Part shown: positions 5,551-6,463 of the stretch, in pieces
Numbering within the stretch: the first letter of the stretch is position 1
Layout of the letters: every line of letters starts with the position of its first letter
Assembly: GCA_021296375.1 (NCBI GenBank)
Contig: JAGWAQ010000098.1
Span: forward strand, 1 to 6,463
Origin: Alphaproteobacteria bacterium
Lineage (GTDB): Bacteria; Pseudomonadota; Alphaproteobacteria; Puniceispirillales; UBA1172
Length of the DNA: 6,463 bases
Direction of reading: 5' to 3'
Notes under the pieces: model-generated
Databases searched by the model: none
The model's input: the letters and a program-made list of their open reading frames with translations, nothing else
Told to the model about the DNA's origin: nothing
Made by a program: the position numbers and the translations under genes

Positions 5551-6463
5551 TTACATATTCGGGTAAGCCGGGCCGCCGCCGCCTTCGGGTGTCACCCAGA
5601 CGATATTTTGCGTGGGGTCTTTGATGTCACAGGTTTTGCAATGGACGCAGTTCTGCGCATTGATCTGAAGGCGAGGATTGCTGCCATCATCTTCACGGAC
5701 AATTTCATAAACCCCGGCCGGGCAATAGCGTTGTTCCGGCGCGTCATAAATCGCAAGGTTATGGTCAATCGGCACGGACGCGTCTTTCAGCGTCAGGTGC
5801 GCCGGCTGGTTTTCCTCGTGATTGGTGCCCGACAGATAGACCGAAGAGTTGCGGTCAAAACTCACCACATTATCAGGTTTCGGGTATTCGATCTTGGGCA
5901 TCTCCGCCGCTGGCTTGAGGTTGCTGTGGTCGTCATGGTGCTTGAATGTCCATGGCGCCTTGCCACGCAGCAGATAAGTGTCGAGGCCAGCGTAAGCCAT
6001 GCCCAGCCACAACCCCTTGCTGAAGCCCGGGCGAATGTTGCGGACACGATACAGCTCTTCCCACAGCCATGAGTTTTCGATCATCTCGGCGTAAGCCACA
6101 GGCTCGATCCCCGTGCCTTCGGCTGTTACGGCTTCAAACACAGCTTCCGCCGCCAGCATGCCGGATTTCATCGAGGTGTGGGTGCCTTTGATCTTTGGCA
6201 CATTCAGGAACCCGGCGGTGCAGCCAACAAGGCAACCGCCAGGGAAAGTCAGCTTCGGGATCGACTGGAAGCCGCCTTCATTAAGGGCGCGGGCGCCATA
6301 AGACACACGCCGGCCGCCTTCAAACACGTCACGAACTTTCGGGTGGGTCTTGAACCGCTGAAACTCTTCAAAAGGCGACAGGTGAGGGTTCTGGTAATCG
6401 AGCCCGATGACGTAACCCACCGCCACCTGATTGCCGTTCAGGTGATAAAGGAAGGAGCCGCCA
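5551..6463 (-). CDS. Electron transfer flavoprotein-ubiquinone oxidoreductase, C-terminal part (5' partial)
   Basis: The frame is open to the window edge. The GTG at 6424-6426 is internal, because the upstream codons read SFLYHLNGNQ, a typical family stretch. About 304 residues of a protein usually near 550 are visible. Role: it takes electrons from ETF, reduced by acyl-CoA and other dehydrogenases, and passes them through FAD and a [4Fe-4S] cluster to ubiquinone at the inner membrane. Visible marks, counted from the GTG codon, are GLDYQNPHLSPFEEFQRFK (8-26), the FAD-binding stretch GCLVGCTAGFLNVPKIKGTH (64-83) with MKSGMLAAEA after it, and the ferredoxin-like end. There C235 (CPAGVYE) and C260, C263, C266 (NCVHCKTC) are the expected cluster ligands. 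All four cysteines are present and the C-terminus appears complete. Confidence 0.97.
   Translation of the reverse strand, partial: GGSFLYHLNGNQVAVGYVIGLDYQNPHLSPFEEFQRFKTHPKVRDVFEGGRRVSYGARALNEGGFQSIPKLTFPGGCLVGCTAGFLNVPKIKGTHTSMKSGMLAAEAVFEAVTAEGTGIEPVAYAEMIENSWLWEELYRVRNIRPGFSKGLWLGMAYAGLDTYLLRGKAPWTFKHHDDHSNLKPAAEMPKIEYPKPDNVVSFDRNSSVYLSGTNHEENQPAHLTLKDASVPIDHNLAIYDAPEQRYCPAGVYEIVREDDGSNPRLQINAQNCVHCKTCDIKDPTQNIVWVTPEGGGGPAYPNM

Noticed and set aside
498..6463. A dedicated isoprenoid module (ETF-QO with ubiquinone, IspE, OST with polyprenyl carrier)
   Set aside because: The shared theme is loose. ETF-QO is separated by a hairpin and its own context, and IspE feeds all isoprenoids, so no specific functional unit is supported.

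Overview
The window reads as alphaproteobacterial chromosome of moderately high G+C. The evidence is the style of the ETF-ubiquinone oxidoreductase, an OmpR-type regulator with a THTLETHIYRLRQKI recognition region, and IspE preceded by a TPR lipoprotein. The genus cannot be fixed from the sequence alone. Nothing marks the region as a mobile island: there is no transposase, integrase or CRISPR array, and coding density is high.

Layout. The left edge (1-273, + strand) holds the C-terminal winged-helix half of a response regulator cut by the window start. Everything else is on the minus strand. Reading from right to left in the direction of transcription: the C-terminal part of ETF-ubiquinone oxidoreductase (cut by the window end); a 163-bp spacer with six tandem 14-bp units and a strong hairpin; a 571-residue TPR outer-membrane lipoprotein candidate; ispE, coupled to it by a TAATG stop/start overlap; a 97-bp spacer with a small hairpin and a possible promoter; a 717-residue membrane oligosaccharyltransferase of the STT3/PglB family; and finally tRNA-Gln(TTG), which converges on the response regulator.

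How the genes work together. ETF-QO passes electrons from flavoprotein dehydrogenases to ubiquinone. IspE is the fourth step of the MEP isoprenoid pathway. The OST would use a polyprenyl-pyrophosphate-linked glycan. A loose isoprenoid thread connects the three, but this is probably coincidental. The TPR-ispE pair resembles the gammaproteobacterial TPR (LbcA)-lolB-ispE cluster with lolB missing.

The most notable items are: (1) a complete-looking bacterial N-oligosaccharyltransferase with all the main PglB catalytic motifs and no glycan-assembly genes in the visible flanks; (2) a 12-bp perfect inverted repeat just before the TPR start, whose loop holds a good -10 box, so terminator and promoter may be superimposed; (3) the adjacent 14-bp minisatellite. 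I see no clearly novel multi-gene system.
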